Origin: Neelides folsomi
Taxonomy: Eukaryota > Arthropoda > Collembola > Neelipleona > Neelidae
Reading direction: 5' to 3'
DNA length: 64,000 bases
NCBI GenBank assembly: GCA_034687125.1
Contig: JAQGBZ010000086.1
Coordinates: forward strand, 1-64,000
In this document: positions 50,892-63,175 of the stretch, piece by piece
How the letters are laid out: each line of letters starts with the position of its first letter
Position numbering within the stretch: the first letter of the stretch is position 1
Translations under genes and position numbers: made by a program
Notes under the pieces: model-generated
What the model was told of the DNA's origin: nothing
The model's input: the letters and a program-made list of their open reading frames with translations, nothing else
The model's database searches: none

Positions 50892-52238
50892 CGGCCCTCC
50901 TCAGCTGCTCCTCCCGAGTTAACCAAACAATGAGAAAATGGAACTTCACTGGAAAACCACCCCGATGACTCGGATGGCCATTTGATTGAAGATGAGTCAC
51001 GAGATTAAAAACCAAGCACTATCACAAATGCACACCAATTTGGTTTTCTTAAGGAAAAGTCAATTCGCACTTCCAGACACGCGACACGCACTTTTAATCT
51101 TCCGGCTCTTTCGATCCAAAAACAAATTCACTTATTTAATTTAATTCACAAATCAACGACTTCCGTTCAAATGTTTCACTTTAGAGAAATGAAAATGAAA
51201 AAATGTTGTTTGGAGAAACTTTTGATCTTCAAGTTGAAGTCAACTCCTGAAAATCTCCTGGTTCTGGAAATAAAAACAAAAATCATCCAAATGTTAAAAA
51301 CCTCGCAAATGCTGATTAATTACAATTTATTAATCATTGTTATTTAATCATTATTAATTTATTAGAGAAAGATAAACCATGAAATATTATAAAAATCAGA
51401 CTAATATCTAAACAAAAAATTTAATTATAACTTAAAATGTTTAATATTATAGCACGTGAAGATTTTTGGACAATAGTTATAAAAATTAGATTAAGTTATA
51501 ATTTGATATTAAAAGTTAATTAAATTGGCTTTTTATTAATTCTTAGTAAAAAATAATAGAATTGAACTTGAAAAAATGAAAATTGAAGTTTAAAGGAAAT
51601 GGAACTGTAAGGAAGAATGAAACTAATTTGGATGGTACTTCTCATTGTTGTTTTTATCTCCTTTGTTCTCTTTCTCTTTCCAAACTTTTATTTTCATTCT
51701 TCATTCCCATTTAAACGTAAATTAAAAACTCAATTAAAGGACAATAAATTGATAAAGGAATGAAAATGAAAAGATGAAAATGAATGAAAATTGTAAACTG
51801 AAAATCATTTTTACCTAAGTCTTTTCAATCCAAATACTTTTAATTTTAACTATTAAATTTAATTCTTTCGACTAGATATTTTAAAAGTTATGTCAACCAT
51901 GTGTAAACTAAACTAATTAAGCTTTAATTGTGCGAATTAAAAATTTAATTCAGAATCCAAAATTGTAAACTAAAGGGAATTTAAAGATGAAAATGAAAAC
52001 GAAAATGAACAGAATTCTCTTTGACAGAATTAGACCGAATTAAAATTATAGCGTCTATTTTTTAATGAAAGGGATTTAAATTGATAATGTAATAATTAAA
52101 ATACTGACATTATCCAGACGATGTTTTGACTTGGTTGACTGGATTTTTAAATTTTCTGAGAGCGATGTTGATATTCCGAAGAACAAGAAGTGACTGAAGT
52201 GAATGAATGAAAATCCTCCTGTAAGTTTTCCTCCTTCA
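50892..52238. other. Upstream region of Dscam, no confirmed gene
   Basis: Should contain the Dscam 5' UTR and promoter. A small plus-strand ORF at 51617-51769 starts with a very hydrophobic run (MKLIWMVLLIVVFISFVLFL), but no homologue is recognised and it may be chance. The rest is AT-rich with no clear feature. Confidence 0.5.
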
Positions 52239-52388
52239 GCTCCCAAACTTCCCTTTCCCTTTCTTTGCCGAAGAGTCAGAGGGTGAGGATTCAGAGTTTG
52301 TTGATGTGACTCAACTCGGACCCTCCGCACCATCTGCCCCGAAATCCCCCACTTCGGGTTTTTATCCAGCAACACCGGGCATCCCCAG
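52239..52388 (+). CDS. Possible coding exon of an unidentified gene
   Basis: Flanked by a strong acceptor (TTTCCTCCTTCAG) and a donor (CAG|GTTAAA), open throughout in one frame: LPNFPFPFFAEESEGEDSEF, VDVTQLGPSAPSAPKSPTSG, FYPATPGIP. The acidic then Ser/Pro-rich composition looks like disordered protein. GC content is well above its surroundings. No partner exons were found, so it may be an exon of an unseen gene or a UTR. Confidence 0.35.
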
Positions 52389-53101
52389 GTTAAAAGAACG
52401 TTCTCCCATTCACTTCAATACTTATACAGTGTTTTAGCTATTTACACACATGAAAATCATCATTATTTAAATTATTTTTAAATACAAATTCTATATAATT
52501 TTACTTACCTATATATTCATATTCATAATTCTTTTAATATTCTCTTATTTTATATTTAATATATTTGTGTATTCTGTATCAACATTTTTTATTAAATAAA
52601 TTTTATATATATATAGGATATTATTCAAAGAGTAATTTTCAAAGACAATAATTTAAAGTGTAATTTTAATCAAGAAATTGTTTCTTAATTGAATCCGTTC
52701 GTAAATTAAATAATAAATCATTTAATTTCGTATATCTTTAAACTTCGTAGTTTCCTTTTTTTTTGTGGTTATTTATTTATGCTTTGTGAATCATTAATTT
52801 AAAGTTAGCATGAATCCATTGGAATAAAGATGATGAAGAATGTTTGACTTTGAGATCTTCACATGTGCGTGTGGGGTGTGTGAGGAAATGATAGTAAGTG
52901 AATTGGTATTCCATAAATAGGGTTGATCATCTTCGTTGCGCAGAGGTCGGAAGTGTGAGATATAGCCACGGAGCTTCCTAATATTGAATTTCGGATCGGC
53001 GAAGAGCCAAGTGGCTATTATGCAAGAACTAAGATTTAAATAGAATCCAAAGCAATCCAAGTGGCCCTCAATCGACTCAGTCGTAGGAGAAAAGAAAGGC
53101 G
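52389..53101. other. Gap before the acylphosphatase-like gene
   Basis: AT-rich to about 52800, then the region likely to hold the promoter and 5' UTR of the acylphosphatase-like gene. No coding sequence supported. Confidence 0.5.
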
Positions 53102-53736
53102 ATGGACACCGATGGAGATACAAATGGGAAAACAATCGTGTCAGTTCAATTTGAAGTATTCGGTCTTGTACAAGGTAAGATCGTTTATTCAAATTAACAA
53201 GTAAAACACCTAAATTAAACAGTAAAAGTATTAAAGAACTAGTTAAACTGGTTAAACTTAACTAGTTAAACTTAAGAAGTAATTTCTGGGTCTTGAAACT
53301 TGATTTTAGAACTAAGTTTTTAAGAGTGTTAGATAAACAAAGTTAAAGATAAACAAACATTGGAATTTGTTTCTTTCCAGGCGTCTACTTTACCAAATAT
53401 GCAAAGGAAATGAGCGACCAACGTGGAATTGGAGGTTGGGTCAAAAATACAAAACAGGGAACGATTGTTGGGAGAATGCAAGGGACGAGAAGATGCGTCG
53501 ATGAAATGTTAATTTTATTTTTTAATTATTAAATTTAATCAGTTAAAAAATTAGCTTTTCTTCTGAATCAAAGATCGTCATAATTAATTCATTAAACTGT
53601 AATTTAATTATTGTGTTTCAGGGTCCAGTGGTTGGCAAAAACGGGAAGTCCGGGTTGCAGAATTGACAAATTGGAATTATCAAATTGGGAATTTCTTGCA
53701 AGGCAGGAGCTGAGGAACTTTAGCATTAGATTTTAA
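53102..53736 (+). CDS. Acylphosphatase-like protein with a changed catalytic Arg position
   Basis: Three exons: 53102-53174, 53381-53507 and 53622-53736, about 104 residues, the usual size. The family hydrolyses acyl phosphates in the cytosol. Seen: FGLVQGVYFTKYAKEM (phosphate-loop region), GIGGWVKNTKQGTIVGRMQG with the Asn expected in the active site, MVQWLAKTGSPGCRID and a C-terminal NFSIRF. In typical enzymes the loop is VQGVxFR, where the Arg holds the phosphate; here the residue is Thr (codon ACC, exon 2). The fold is surely acylphosphatase, but activity may be lost or altered. Some arthropod paralogues may share this Thr; I cannot check. Its 3' end faces eIF3k, with AATAAA near 53990. 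Confidence 0.9.
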
Positions 53737-54305
53737 ATTCAAAAACAATCATGGATAAATCGAAATATCTAAGGAATCTTCATTTTGCTTTTATTTGTCG
53801 GCAAAATATTACTTTTTTATATGTCGCCGCATCTCGCTTTGTTTCAATTTTAATGTGTTTCAATGTATTATTTACGTACCTCTATTAACTCGTCCTTTTA
53901 ATTTACAGAGATATATTTATCTTAATAATTAATATACCAATTACGATTGTGTCATTTCAATTATTTGTAGATCCTTCGGTTCCGACTCAATAAATACAAA
54001 AATTGTAAATAATTAAACAAATTCACACTTATTGATCGTAGTTCATTGTTGTGAGCCAGCATTAAATATTTACTGATTAATCTTTCTTCAAATTAAATAA
54101 AAATACATAACATTGTAATTACATAAAATATCCTTTAGGGTTACAATCTTACAATAATTGAACATTAAAGAAAATCATGCAATGCGATTTATATGAATTG
54201 GCATAAGGTGAAAATAATTAAAACAAGAATAAAAAAGAATCTGGTTTTATTTTAAGATCCAAACTTAATATGAAAATTGAATGTTGTGGAGAAATAACAT
54301 TGTTT
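53737..54305. other. Convergent 3' region
   Basis: Shared 3' side of the acylphosphatase-like gene (+) and eIF3k (-). Holds AATAAA at about 53991 (+) and its complement TTTATT at about 54246, suitable for a short eIF3k 3' UTR. Confidence 0.6.
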
Positions 54306-55512
54306 TTACATCACGACCGACACTGTGTCAAAGGTAATTTTCTCCGTGATATTCTTGGTCTTGATGTTGTCCTCTTGGTTGGAGATGAACACAATGTTGT
54401 TGGGCTCTTCCTTCCATCCATTCTTTGCTATCCAGCTTTTTAGCTCCGCATCTAAAAAATAATTAACAATTAATTGTAAATTCATTCATTCTCAATTTAG
54501 AACCCTTGCCCATATTCCAATTCAAAACTCAATTTCAAAGTTAGAACTCCCAATATAATTAATTAAAAGCTAAACTACCATTATTCAACCGATAATGAAT
54601 GATCATGATCATCATGAGAAGTGGGTTAAATAATCAACACTTACCCGTTATACTTCCCAGAAGCTCCTTGAGGACTTCTTTCTCAATCGTCTGGTACGTA
54701 ATGTTGACCACGTGGCAGACGAATTTCCGGATCGAGTCATCGAAACCGGTGATTTGTGAAATTAACTTTCCGTCCTCGACCTTCTCCTGCCAGAACTTCT
54801 TGAATTGGCACAACTCCAGAAGATTGGCCAAGTAAGTGATTCGAAGAATGTTCAAGTCCTCCAACTAAAGACACATTTACAATTTATCAATTATGAAAAA
54901 TAATAACTGTGTTAAAATATTTATATAAATGGAACAGATGCTTTTAAATAAAAACCATTATATTACATAATAAGCAGTTATAAAAATTATAACTGCTTAT
55001 TAACACATTATAAAAATATAGAATTTATATATTGAATTACTTGATGAGGACCGAGAAGACATCGACAAAGGGCGAAATCAGTGTTGGGTAAATTAGCAAT
55101 GGACTTCAAAAGAACCCAACATGCAATTTCACCTTTGTACAAATTTGGAAAAAATTGGTACAATTTCAAAATTGCCAAATTGGCTTCCAAATCATAGAAA
55201 TTCTCCGACACTTGAAGTTCAACAAACCGCTCGAATTTTGGCAAATTGTTCGAATTATACCTAAAAACAAAAAATTAAATATTAGCTAATGTCCGATTAA
55301 ACTAATTTTAAATAAAAGCATCATCCAAGATTTTAGATTTTATATCTATTCATTTTAAATACAAATTATAGTTAAAATGACTTTTAAAATATTAAACAGC
55401 CGGCACGCGGGTAAATAATTATTAAATATAAATCTGACCTTTCCACGCTGTTCAAAAATTCGCCGATTTCATTCCGCAAAGCCTCAATTTCCTCTCTGAA
55501 TCCTCCGACCAT
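54306..55512 (-). CDS. eIF3k: Translation initiation factor eIF3 subunit k
   Basis: Four exons: 55439-55512, 55041-55260, 54645-54864 and 54306-54451, about 218 residues, equal to the usual length. A small non-core subunit of eIF3, which prepares the 40S ribosome for initiation. Seen: MVGGFREEIEALRNEIGEFL, NFYDLEANLAILKLYQFFPN, LPNTDFALCRCLLGPHQ, then the PCI/winged-helix part ITGFDDSIRKFVCHVVNITY and ELKSWIAKNGWKEE. ATG at 55512 has no in-frame rival. It is head-to-head with the GAK-like gene, 428 nt apart, which suggests a shared bidirectional promoter. Confidence 0.95.
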
Positions 55513-55940
55513 TTTGCTCTCTGGGAATTGGGGTTTAATTGTAATTAACTTAAAAGGGAGTTAAATTAAATTGACACTGCACGCTGCAGAAATGGAAAAA
55601 TCCCACTCGAACTCTACCGAACCGAGCGGCATCTGCCAACTTGGCATGAAGGGAAAACTGAGAATTCAAATCTTCTCATCTTCGATAAATAAAAGGAGGA
55701 GATTCGAGCAGATTTGAGTCAATTCTGCTCCGAAATGCCCGTTAGGATTTAAAAAAATTAATTGGGATTAAATTGGACAAGGATGCTGAGCATCCTTTCC
55801 CAATATTGTAGTTTACTAGCAGGGATTTAAAATAGGAGTTTCCTCAAGGTGTCTGGAGAGATCTAATTGAGTGTTTAAGCAAGTGTGTCAAATTCCTGGT
55901 GATATAATCAAGGTGTTTAGTAAACTGGTGGGCGTCGATC
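55513..55940. promoter_or_regulatory. Likely bidirectional promoter between eIF3k and the GAK-like gene
   Basis: 428 nt between two divergent start codons. More GC-rich near both starts than other gaps. No TATA box or named motif is certain. Confidence 0.5.
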
Positions 55941-58900
55941 ATGTCCGAGTTGTTTAAATCCGCAATGGGATATTTTGGCCCATCGAATGGAGCCGGCCAG
56001 CCAGAAAATGATCAAAATGTTGGGGAAATCGTTAAATTGTCCAATCGGAACATAAGAATATTAAAACTCATAGCTGAAGGTAAATAATTACAAATTGGGA
56101 ATAATTATTTCATAACTATTTTTTTATAAATTGTTTAATATTTATCCGAATGATGTTGATTTGAACTTGACCTTTACAGGTGGATTTAGTTATGTGTTCC
56201 AAGGGCAAGATCTCAAAACTGGGGAATTTCTGGCACTTAAAGTAGGTCATTACACTTTCATGAGTTGTTGACTCCCATTAAATATTATCATAAGGGGAAA
56301 TGCATTTAAATTGATACTGGGAATGCAAATTGATAATTGATAAACTCACGATGCAATTTTATTGATTTTAAATGTCTTTACATTAATTAAGGTCTGTATG
56401 TTAATTAAGTTTATGTTTATAATTTGGATATTTATTTTGGATTATTTTTTACAGAAAATTTTAGCAAGTGATGGAGCATCGATGAAGAAAATCGAAGAGG
56501 AAATTAATTTTATGAAGAACCTCACCCATGTGAATATAGTCAAATTTTATGGGAGTACGAGGTCAGGGAACGAGTTCATGTTGGTCATGGAACATTGCAG
56601 GACGACGTTACCGCAACTGCCTTTGTCCTTTAAACACGTTGGCCAGGTGTTTGGGCAAACGTGTCGGGCCGTGGAGTACCTTCATTGTTTTGGAATTGCT
56701 CATCGTGATATTAAGGTAAATGAAAAGAAATGGATTCAATTTGTGAATTAATCCTATGCAGTTAATATAATAGTTAATTTATTTAATTACTCATTTAAAA
56801 ATTATTATAAACGGTTGTTTTTCCAGGTGGAGAATGTATTAATAGGTGAAGATAGTTTAGTAAAATTAGTTGATTTTGGTTCCGCAACTCTTGAGAAAAT
56901 CATTCCTAGCGAAGACTGGTCAGCCACAAAGAGGAATATTTTAGAAGAAGACATTGCAAAAGAAACGACGCCAATGTAAAGTTTTATATAAAATAATTTA
57001 AGAATATTTAATAGTTAATCCTCTGCGTATTTGCAGGTTTAATTAAAGATTTAATTAAAGCTCTATTTGAAATTTTTGAAATTATTTATTAAAGGTATCG
57101 TTCTCCGGAGATGTTGGATCTATGGAGTAATTTCCCAATCGATGAACGTGGCGACATGTGGGCACTCGGATGTTTTTTATTCGCTCTTTGCTATAAAAAT
57201 CATCCGTTTCAAGAGTCGAATAAACTCGCCATCATCAATGCGAATTACGTTATTCCCAAAAACGATACAACTTACACGCCTTATGCCACCATTATCAGTA
57301 AGCTGGGATTTAACAATTTAACAATTTAATTCTTTTATTATTTAATCCTTTTATCTCACTCAAGTTTTATCAAAATTTAATTTCAATGTTTGTTTGAGTC
57401 AATTTGATTCGACCTAAATTGGTTTAACGTTATTTGTCTTTTGATCTTATCTGTAATTTGATCACAATATGATTACAATTTGCTTACAATTTTACTTACA
57501 TCTGGACATCGTTTTAACGTTAATTAGTGATAGCAAAGCTAATTAATGATTATTTTAATTACAGAGGGATTACTTCAAATTGATCCAAGGGATCGTATGA
57601 ATTTCAACACAGTTTTCGAAATCCTGAGCAGCATTGGAGAAAGTAACGGATTCTCATTAAACGATCCTTTGCCTTTTCGCCCTGCACGACCTGCAATTCC
57701 TCCTCAACCAATTCAACCTGTGGAGAAATCTTCTGGCGGCCCTTCCTTGCTCACTTCAATAAGAGGTCAATTGATTTTATGTAAAGAAAATAAACTACCC
57801 AAATTTCTCACAAATTATTAAATACATTCTTATATTTTAATAGTTAAATTAAAAATATTTAATTTGTTTGGCATTTATTAAATTATATTTAATTCATATT
57901 CGAATGTTAATTTTTTAATTTTATTTCTTAATATTTTATTTAAAGGTGGAGCGGAAAGTTTATTCAAGAACTTGAAGGAATCGTCTCAGAAATACATCGG
58001 CGCTGTTCCGGGTTCCGAATATCCTCAAAGACCTGAAAGGCCTGAAAGACCCGAAAGAGCAGAGCGAAACGAAAGACCTGAATTGGTGCGAGATGAAAGA
58101 TTTGGCCCACCGCGTCCGCCCCCGCCACATCCAAATGATGAGAGAATTGTTCCATCGAGGCCTCAAAATCCAACGATGCCTCCACAACGACCACCGCCGG
58201 TCATTTCAAACATTCCTCCGCCACGGCCGCCGCCTAAAGGGCCACTTGTGGAAAATCTCCTTGGACTTTCCTTAGATGAAACTTCAGCTCCGATGTAAAA
58301 TATTTAAGTTTATTAAATTTTTAGTTATTTTTTTAAATTTAGTTAGATTTTGTTCCTTCATTTGTAAATCTATTTCCAATTTTACAAATAAGTTTGATTT
58401 TGATTATTAATTTGATTTATAGCAACGTGATTGAAGTTGAAGCAATTTCCTATGATAATGGAAGGAAAGATGTTGATTTACTCAGCGACTTCACTTTGGG
58501 AAGTTTCAGCACTTCGGCTCCAAAGTCGGGCGGTGGAGTTGATTTGCTCGGAGATCCATTTGGGATTCCTTCGGGGCCCACGCTTTCATCTTCATCCTCC
58601 TTCCATGACATCATCAACTTGAAGGCTGAGAAAATAGTCAAAAATTCTTCAACTCCAAATCTCTCCGACCTCATCCTCGGCGACATCATTGGAATGCAAC
58701 CGGAGAAACCCCTCGAACAACAACCAATTTCTTTTAAAATTGAAGAAAAACCAAAGGTTTTTTTAAATTTTAAATTTTATTAATTAAATTTTATTATTTT
58801 TTTAATTACACATTTAAAACTTTAACCTTTAAAAAATTCAAATACATAGACGTAATTTTGTGTCATAATTAAATCATGGTAGATCATTTAATCAAATCAT

Positions 58901-59625
58901 GGCAAATCGTTTAATTATATAATGTTTTTTTTAATTTCAGGCAAATTATAGTCGAGATTTTTTCGCTGAACCAGAAAAGAAAACGGATTTAAATGCCGTT
59001 TTTGGAGATTTCCTCACTCAGCAAGGATTCGCTGCCACGAAAAATTCCTCTACCAAAACGATGAATGATTTGAGAAGGGTTGAAATGGCTAAAGAGATGG
59101 ATCCAACACAATTAAAAGTAAATTGAAATATTTTCAGTTTTATATCCAATTTTATATTCAACTGCTTTTTTAACAAACTAATTGAATATAGTATAAAAAG
59201 TTCAATATAGAGTAATTAAAATAAAAGATATGGTGTAGAATTAATATTTTTGTGGTGTTTTTCCCAAGGTGGCCGTTTGGAAGGAAGGGAAAAAGAAAAA
59301 CATTCGCGCTTTGTTATCGTCGCTCCACACCATCGTTTGGCCGACTTGTCATTGGGAAGAGACGAATATGTCACAAATGGTTACCGCCGCCCAAGTCAAG
59401 AAAATGTATCGGAAAGCATGTCTTGCCATTCATCCCGATAAAGTAAAGACTATAACCTTCATTAGTTAACTTCTAATTAATTATTGAATTATTAAGAAAT
59501 TGAAAATGTAAAATTCTGTTTGTGATTTTTAGCAAATGAACACTGAACACGAAGAATTGGCCAAGATCATTTTCGTGGAATTGAATGAAGCATGGGCGGC
59601 TTTTGAATCGAATGGGCAATCATAA
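55941..59625 (+). CDS. Cyclin-G-associated kinase / auxilin family protein (kinase plus J domain)
   Basis: Eleven exons: 55941-56079, 56180-56241, 56455-56715, 56827-56975, 57095-57297, 57565-57765, 57946-58294, 58423-58756, 58941-59117, 59269-59442, 59533-59625. Role in the family: the kinase phosphorylates clathrin adaptors, and the J domain recruits Hsc70 to strip clathrin from vesicles. Seen: Gly-loop AEGGFSYVFQG, ATP Lys in LALKKIL, HRD in GIAHRDIKVENVLI, DFG in LVDFGSATLE, TTPMYRSPEMLDLWSNFPID; then a Pro-rich linker with PERPERPERAERNERPE; clathrin/adaptor motifs DLLSDF and DLLGDPF; and a C-terminal J domain with AIHPDK. The PTEN-like and C2 domains normally between kinase and linker are absent, and the introns there are too small to hide them. 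Exon 6 joins kinase to linker directly. Confidence 0.93.
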
Positions 59626-61005
59626 TTTCATCCATTCCTCATTCACATTTTAATTCTCACATTTTACTTTATTTTGAATCCATTCGAGCCACATTTCAAA
59701 TATGTAACTCTTATGTTATATGTTAACTTAAATTAATAGTTAATGAATTGTAATTCTTATACCTTTGATCATTCATTTTGAATGTTCTTAGCTTTATGTT
59801 CCCACATTTTAGTAAATTTAGACACAAACAGTAATTTATATCTTATTTATATATTTATGATGTATATCTTATTTAATTACAAATTCCGAAATTCTCATTG
59901 ATTCCGGTTAATTAATGTACGATTTAAATTGTATGTTTATATTCGTTTCAAGCGATGATGAAACTTACGCACGTTTTATTTCTCCCATTTTTGATCAGTT
60001 CACATTATATTGAGTTTTTGAAGAAATCGGTTCCATATTTATATTTAACGTAAAGACAATAAATTATATCATTAGGTACATATTCATTTCAATTACACTC
60101 TTATTCTTTTTCATACAAAACTCATCAAATTGTGATTATGATTATAAAGGATGGGAAATATTTCTTGATTATTCTGCAATAATTCCATACAATTACTATT
60201 ATAATTATTAAAATATTAACTGCACTAAAATGGTCTTAAATAGCTTAACAAAAAATATAAGCATTAAATAACTCAAATTATAGCCACAATAAACTATGTA
60301 TAAATTAAACCTCTGTTAAAGTTATTTATGGGAAGAAATAAATTCATGGAAAAGTTCCATATGAAACGTTGCAGAAATATTCCCAATTCTTTCGCTATAT
60401 ATTTTATATTGAGTAATTTAAATGATTTAAGTTGATTAGAGCAGCAATTATTATGTTTTAACTATGCTTATTCTATGCATGCATAAAATGCTTAAACCTT
60501 AAACATACATGCATCCTTAAAACTTTAAGCTTAGCTTGCTTAATAAATTGTTAATAATAATGCTTATGCTTAATGGTTAATGCAGTTGCTCCACCTGGAG
60601 CAAAGACGATGAAAATGAAAAAGAACTCGGAGCGACATTTCGAACTTCTCGTAGCTTTATTTTTCATTCAATAATAATTCATTCATTCTCACACGGCGGT
60701 TCCCTCCTTCGTCTAATTAAACTCATTTATTTAACAACCAACGTTTAAATCCTTTTTAGAATCATTTCCAAAATCATCGAAGACTAACTTTAGTTAAATA
60801 TTCATTAATTATATGAATTATAAGCCATATCTGATCTTTTGCTCTCAAAGTCAGTAATTCCAAATTGTAGTTGTAGAAAGTTTCCGACAATTTTAATTTG
60901 TTTATACTTCGTTAAAATAGTTTAATTCAAAAAGGTTATTATTAATCAAAGTGGATTTCAAAGACAGATCTTTAAAGTGAAACCGGAGGGTTCTCAAATT
61001 GTGTT
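59626..61005. other. Gap between the GAK-like gene and TBP
   Basis: 3' UTR of the GAK-like gene (AATAAA near 60058) and the 5' side of TBP. Repeats of GCTTAAnC type around 60460-60570. No coding sequence seen. Confidence 0.6.
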
Positions 61006-62454
61006 ATGGATCAATTCAACCAACCTTTGCCGAGTCCGGGCTTCAATATCCCAAGTATCGGAACTCCGCTTCATCAGCCGGACGATGACATTTTACTCCC
61101 TCAGCCCGGGTCATCCGGGCTGGGGAATGGAATGGGTCACGGGCTCAATTCGGTCATCACTTCTTCCTTCTCTTCCATCGCTCCTCATTCTTTATTACAA
61201 CCTCAAACTCCAGTATGTTTTATTTGCCAATCATATAATTTAATAATTTTTATGTAAACTCTATAAGTTAATAATCTATGAAGGTTATACTTAATTATGC
61301 GTTAATGATAAATATTAATTTGTTAATTACAGCAAAATATCCTCTCGCCTGCACTTGGACCGGGAGGGTCAATACAAATGCAACAACCGATGAGTATGGG
61401 CCTTTATGGCGGACCTTCGACCCCAGCTCCCATGACCCCAATGACTCCTTCATCCGCAGATCCCGGAATTGTTCCACAACTCCAGTAAATAATTACTTTA
61501 CTTTAACTACATATTTCTTTTTCCCTTCAGCAAAACTACTTTTATACGATTTACTTAATTCATTTAATGAAGGTTATCAAAATATCAAAACGACTTGAAA
61601 TTAAAGAATATTAAAATTTAATATTAATGGTTAACTTTTCAGGAACATTGTGTCGACTGTGAATTTGGGTTGTAAATTGGACTTGAAGAAAATTGCCCTC
61701 CATGCCAGAAACGCTGAATATAATCCAAAGCGATTCGCTGCCGTAATTATGAGAATTCGGGAACCGCGAACAACTGCCTTAATCTTCTCTTCTGGGAAAA
61801 TGGTTTGTACGGGAGCGAAGAGCGAAGACGACTCTCGACTCGCTGCCAGAAAATACGCTCGGATTGTTCAAAAGCTCGGATTTCCTGCAAAGTTCCTCGA
61901 TTTTAAAATTCAGAATATGGTCGGCTCATGCGATGTCAAATTCCCGATTCGTCTTGAAGGCCTCGTTCTCACCCACAGTCAGTTCAGCAGGTAAAATCAA
62001 TTAATTAATTTTTAAAAATAATTAACTGCAGTTTAATTTTAATGATTAATAAAACCTCAATTACTTAAATGTATAATTTAAGTAATTTAAATCTAGTTAT
62101 TGATTAAAAGAGCTAAGTTTTTAATAACCCAAATTTTAATTTCAGTTATGAACCCGAACTTTTTCCTGGGCTTATTTACCGAATGGTTAAACCTAGAATT
62201 GTACTTTTAATCTTCGTCTCCGGCAAAGTGGTATTAACAGGTACGAATAACTTAACCAACCTAAAAACATTATTTAATATTATATTTAAGTAATTGAATT
62301 TTCCAGGAAGTCTCAAACTACTTTTTTATTAGTTTAAATTTTTATAATTTAAAAATTAAATTGAATGTCCTTTTCAGGAGCGAAAGTCCGACAAGAAATC
62401 TACGAAGCATTTGATAACATTTATCCAATTCTCAAGAGTTTTAAGAAGCAATAG
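61006..62454 (+). CDS. Tbp: TATA-box binding protein
   Basis: Five exons: 61006-61212, 61333-61484, 61643-61990, 62146-62240 and 62378-62454. General transcription factor of all three nuclear RNA polymerases. N-terminal part is low-complexity, Met/Pro/Gly-rich and short of Gln ([20 protein letters not shown]). The saddle core is nearly invariant: [100 protein letters not shown], ending FKKQ. ATG at 61006 starts MDQ, as in other TBPs. Complete and surely functional. Confidence 0.97.
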
Positions 62455-63175
62455 CACCATCAGAAACATCATATTAAATTTATTAACTTTAAATTATGTT
62501 TTTAATTCCCATTCTACCCGACCAAATACCCCAACGTTCGGCATCAAGACTTTTCCTACATCACAAGTTTTAAGACTTAACTTTTAAGACTTGAAATGAA
62601 TTTAAATCAGAAAATGTTCAATTGGAACTTTTGAACATCCATTTTTATTTTGCTTATTTAAGAGGAGCGTTATTAAATACAAAGAATTTTTTATTCCTTA
62701 TTTGTTAGCTAGCTCTAATGACTTTGAATGAACGAAGAGAATTAACTAAATGAATTAAATTTAGTGAAATTTTCAATTAACAAATTAATTTTTCAAATGT
62801 TATGTTATTTAATCATTCATTATTAATTTTTATTTATCAATTATTTGAAATCTACTCATGTTATTTGTAAATGTAAATGAAATCTTTATGATTTAATAAA
62901 AATATCTATTTACGAACATAAATCTATTCGATGCATTAATTCTATTTTGCATAATTCAACTAAACGATCCATTAAATTCTTACATAAATAAAACCAGTTA
63001 AATAGTTAAAAAAATAGTTAAACCAATAGTTAAATAAATAGTTAAACCAACAGTCAAATAAATAAATATTTTTTATCTAAATTTATCTAAAAATGCAATT
63101 TATGTTTTGTCTAATGTAAAATTAAAATGAATACGATGAATTTGAGGAATAATTTTTGGGAGATGAAAAATTTTG
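62455..63175. other. Convergent 3' region with short tandem repeat
   Basis: TBP 3' UTR (AATAAA near 62896) meets the CFAP20-domain gene. A degenerate repeat of AATAGTTAAA(CCA) lies at about 62996-63066. Nothing else seen. Confidence 0.6.

Noticed and set aside
49224-49535. Plus-strand ORF of 103 residues in Dscam intron 1
   Set aside because: Composition typical of chance AT-rich translation, no splice logic and no family resemblance.
50818-51015. Longer minus-strand start at 51015 for Dscam exon 1
   Set aside because: It is in another frame, lacks a signal peptide and does not match exon 2 phase; ATG at 50891 does.
52076-52375. Minus-strand ORF of 99 residues
   Set aside because: It is the shadow of the better-bounded plus-strand exon at 52239-52388 and resembles no protein.
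52794-53192. Minus-strand ORF of 132 residues
   Set aside because: It overlaps the first acylphosphatase exon in antisense and has no domain.
54599-54835. Plus-strand ORF opposite eIF3k exon 3
   Set aside because: Antisense shadow of a clear eIF3k exon.
59250-59446. Overlapping ORFs in other frames across the J-domain exons
   Set aside because: Shadows; only the frame with the HPD motif fits the family.
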